Shown one piece after another: positions 62,600 to 64,000 of a stretch of DNA of 64,000 nt; the stretch's first letter is position 1, and the number at the start of each line of letters is the position of its first letter. The notes under the pieces were generated by a model. It saw only the letters and a program-made list of their open reading frames with translations. It had not been told where the DNA came from and searched no databases. The position numbers and the translations under genes were made by a program. This stretch comes from Tamarix chinensis (taxonomy: Eukaryota > Streptophyta > Magnoliopsida > Caryophyllales > Tamaricaceae), in the NCBI GenBank assembly GCA_030549775.1, contig CM060175.1, forward strand, positions 36,392,318 through 36,456,317. The letters run 5' to 3'.

Positions 62600-63417
62600 T
62601 GTATTACCCTATTTTTAAAAATCTTGGTTACAAATCAATAATCGTATGATTTATTATAATTATTATTTTAGGAGGTTTAATTTTAAAAGTGTTATTATTT
62701 TTTGTATTATTTTGACTGTTTAATTATAAATTTAATTAGGTTAAAATTTTGCTAGAAATTAGATTATTTAATTTAATCCTAGTTATACCCGTAAATTTTA
62801 TCCTAAATTATTTTACTAAAAAACTTTTGATCCATAACCCAAAAAAAATTTCTAAAATTTAATTCTGATTATTTTACTCTCCCAACCCTTTTTAAAACTT
62901 ATCCAAATTTGAATAATTATCTTTAAATTATTTTTTATCCAATACCCTAATTGATCTAAATTAAACCTAAAACTGAATAAATAAATTCCTACACTATACT
63001 ATTAATTTACCCCTACTCTACCCTTTGTCATTGCCCCAAATATCTTTCCTAAATATTTTTCTATTCCCTCCATGCATTTATACACACATATACAAGCTAC
63101 CATCACCTCCCCGCCCCATCTACGTATTTATACATACTTACACACTCTACATATATACAGTACACACAATCCCACAACACTCTATCCCTCCCTCTGCATG
63201 CACATGCCCGTTTTGCCATCTCACTCTTTTTCCTAGCACACCCATATACACACTCCAAATGCCCCTACTCCCTCTCTTCTCTCGGCCTTAGCTCCCTCAC
63301 AGCACCCTCTCTTCCTGTGCTCGACCAAACATAGCCCCTTCTCTGTATGCTCACCACACGCACACATACCCCTAGCTCCCCAACCATTTTGCCGGCTACA
63401 CCACCCTCAACCAAATA
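62600..63417 (+). mobile_element. LTR-E4, 5' part
   Basis: It starts TGTATTACCC directly after viral sequence. An AT-rich segment and a C/A/T-rich leader follow (62980-63410), similar in layout to LTR-E3 and the element C LTR. It is interrupted by LTR-B4 at 63418. The left TSD would be ATGAT (62595-62599). Confidence 0.65.
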
Positions 63418-64000
63418 TGTAATCCCCTGATATTTAAAAAAAACCTATAATTTAATAAATAACTTTTTTTGGGATAAATTAGCTTTTAAATCTATATAAG
63501 TTAGTTATATTATGGATTTTTTAGTATAAAAAATTGGATATAAATATTTAATAAATTAAAATAAATATTTTGTTATTTTAGCGTACTCTTTTTATTTAAA
63601 TAATTTTTCAAACCATTATTTTACTAAAATTATCCTTTATAAACCCTTATATTTTAATTATATTAAATTAAATTATTAAATAAATTTATTACCAAAAAAT
63701 ATTATATTTTATTATCTTATAAATTAAATTATTTATTTTATCCTATTTTCCCTTTTCTTTTTCCTTTTTTCCCTTTTCCTTCTCCTTTTTCTCCTTTTTC
63801 TCCTTTCTTTCTTCTTCCTTTTTTCTTCCCTTGGGTCGCCGACCGGCCTACCTCACCCCCACCCTGCGCCTGGGCCGCAAGCCCACTCTTCTCCTCCTTC
63901 TCCTTCTCCTGCATCATCAACCCACCCTCTCTTTTCTTCCTTCCTCCCTCGCGCGAGCCGGCCCACCTCCCTCCTTTCTTTTCTTTCCTTTCTCCCCCGA
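63418..64000 (+). mobile_element. LTR-B4, 5' part (cut by window end)
   Basis: It starts TGTAATCCCC and follows B2 and B3 closely: AT-rich part to about 63735, then the beginning of the polypyrimidine block. The left TSD would be AAATA (63413-63417). Confidence 0.85.

Overview
This is nuclear DNA of a large-genome vascular plant and consists essentially of transposable elements. No host protein gene, rRNA or tRNA was recognised. The evidence is: plant-type Ty3/gypsy polyprotein relics, very long LTRs (about 2.6-5 kb) with TGTAA(C/T)A(C)CCC starts and GGGTGTTACA ends, 5-bp target-site duplications (TSDs), and a decayed plant pararetrovirus. The species cannot be named from the sequence. LTR family names (A-F, G, C) are local labels.

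Layout. (1) 1-21887: relics of a Tekay/Del-type chromovirus (element C). Its pol is cut by solo LTR-B1 (minus, to 3441) and by LTR-A1 (3543-16106). A1 is itself interrupted by LTR-A2 (5383-8031) and LTR-B2 (8814-13857). RNase H, integrase, chromodomain remnant and the 3' LTR of C follow (16107-21887). (2) 21888-35536: a mosaic of LTRs A3, D1, D2, E2 and E3, with no recognisable internal genes. (3) 35537-40466: a minus-strand Ty3/gypsy element (G), 5'-truncated, with Gag/protease, RT, RNase H and integrase remnants. (4) 40467-62599: about 7.9 kb of one Caulimoviridae-like endogenous pararetrovirus in three collinear pieces. They are split by solo LTR-A4 (43435-48027, minus) and LTR-B3 (52107-61729), and B3 carries solo LTR-F (56571-61478). 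(5) 62600-64000: LTR-E4, entered by LTR-B4.

The nesting gives relative ages: A3 before C; C before A1 and B1; A1 before A2 and B2; the pararetrovirus before A4 and B3; B3 before F. TSDs support most boundaries: ATTAT for A2, ACTAC for F and ATAAT for B3 are perfect; A1, B2, A4 and D2 have one or two mismatches, mostly C/T.

The strongest unexplained signals lie inside the LTRs. First, several LTR families share a cassette, often duplicated: a palindrome related to CACTTAAAGTG followed by about three boxes CCACCGG(N)AATAGTGG about 50 bp apart. Second, every well-preserved LTR end carries two nested inverted repeats whose stem sequence differs between families while pairing is kept. Both look like selected cis-acting structures of the retrotransposons. 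The internal genes are all broken, so nothing here is expected to make a functional polyprotein.
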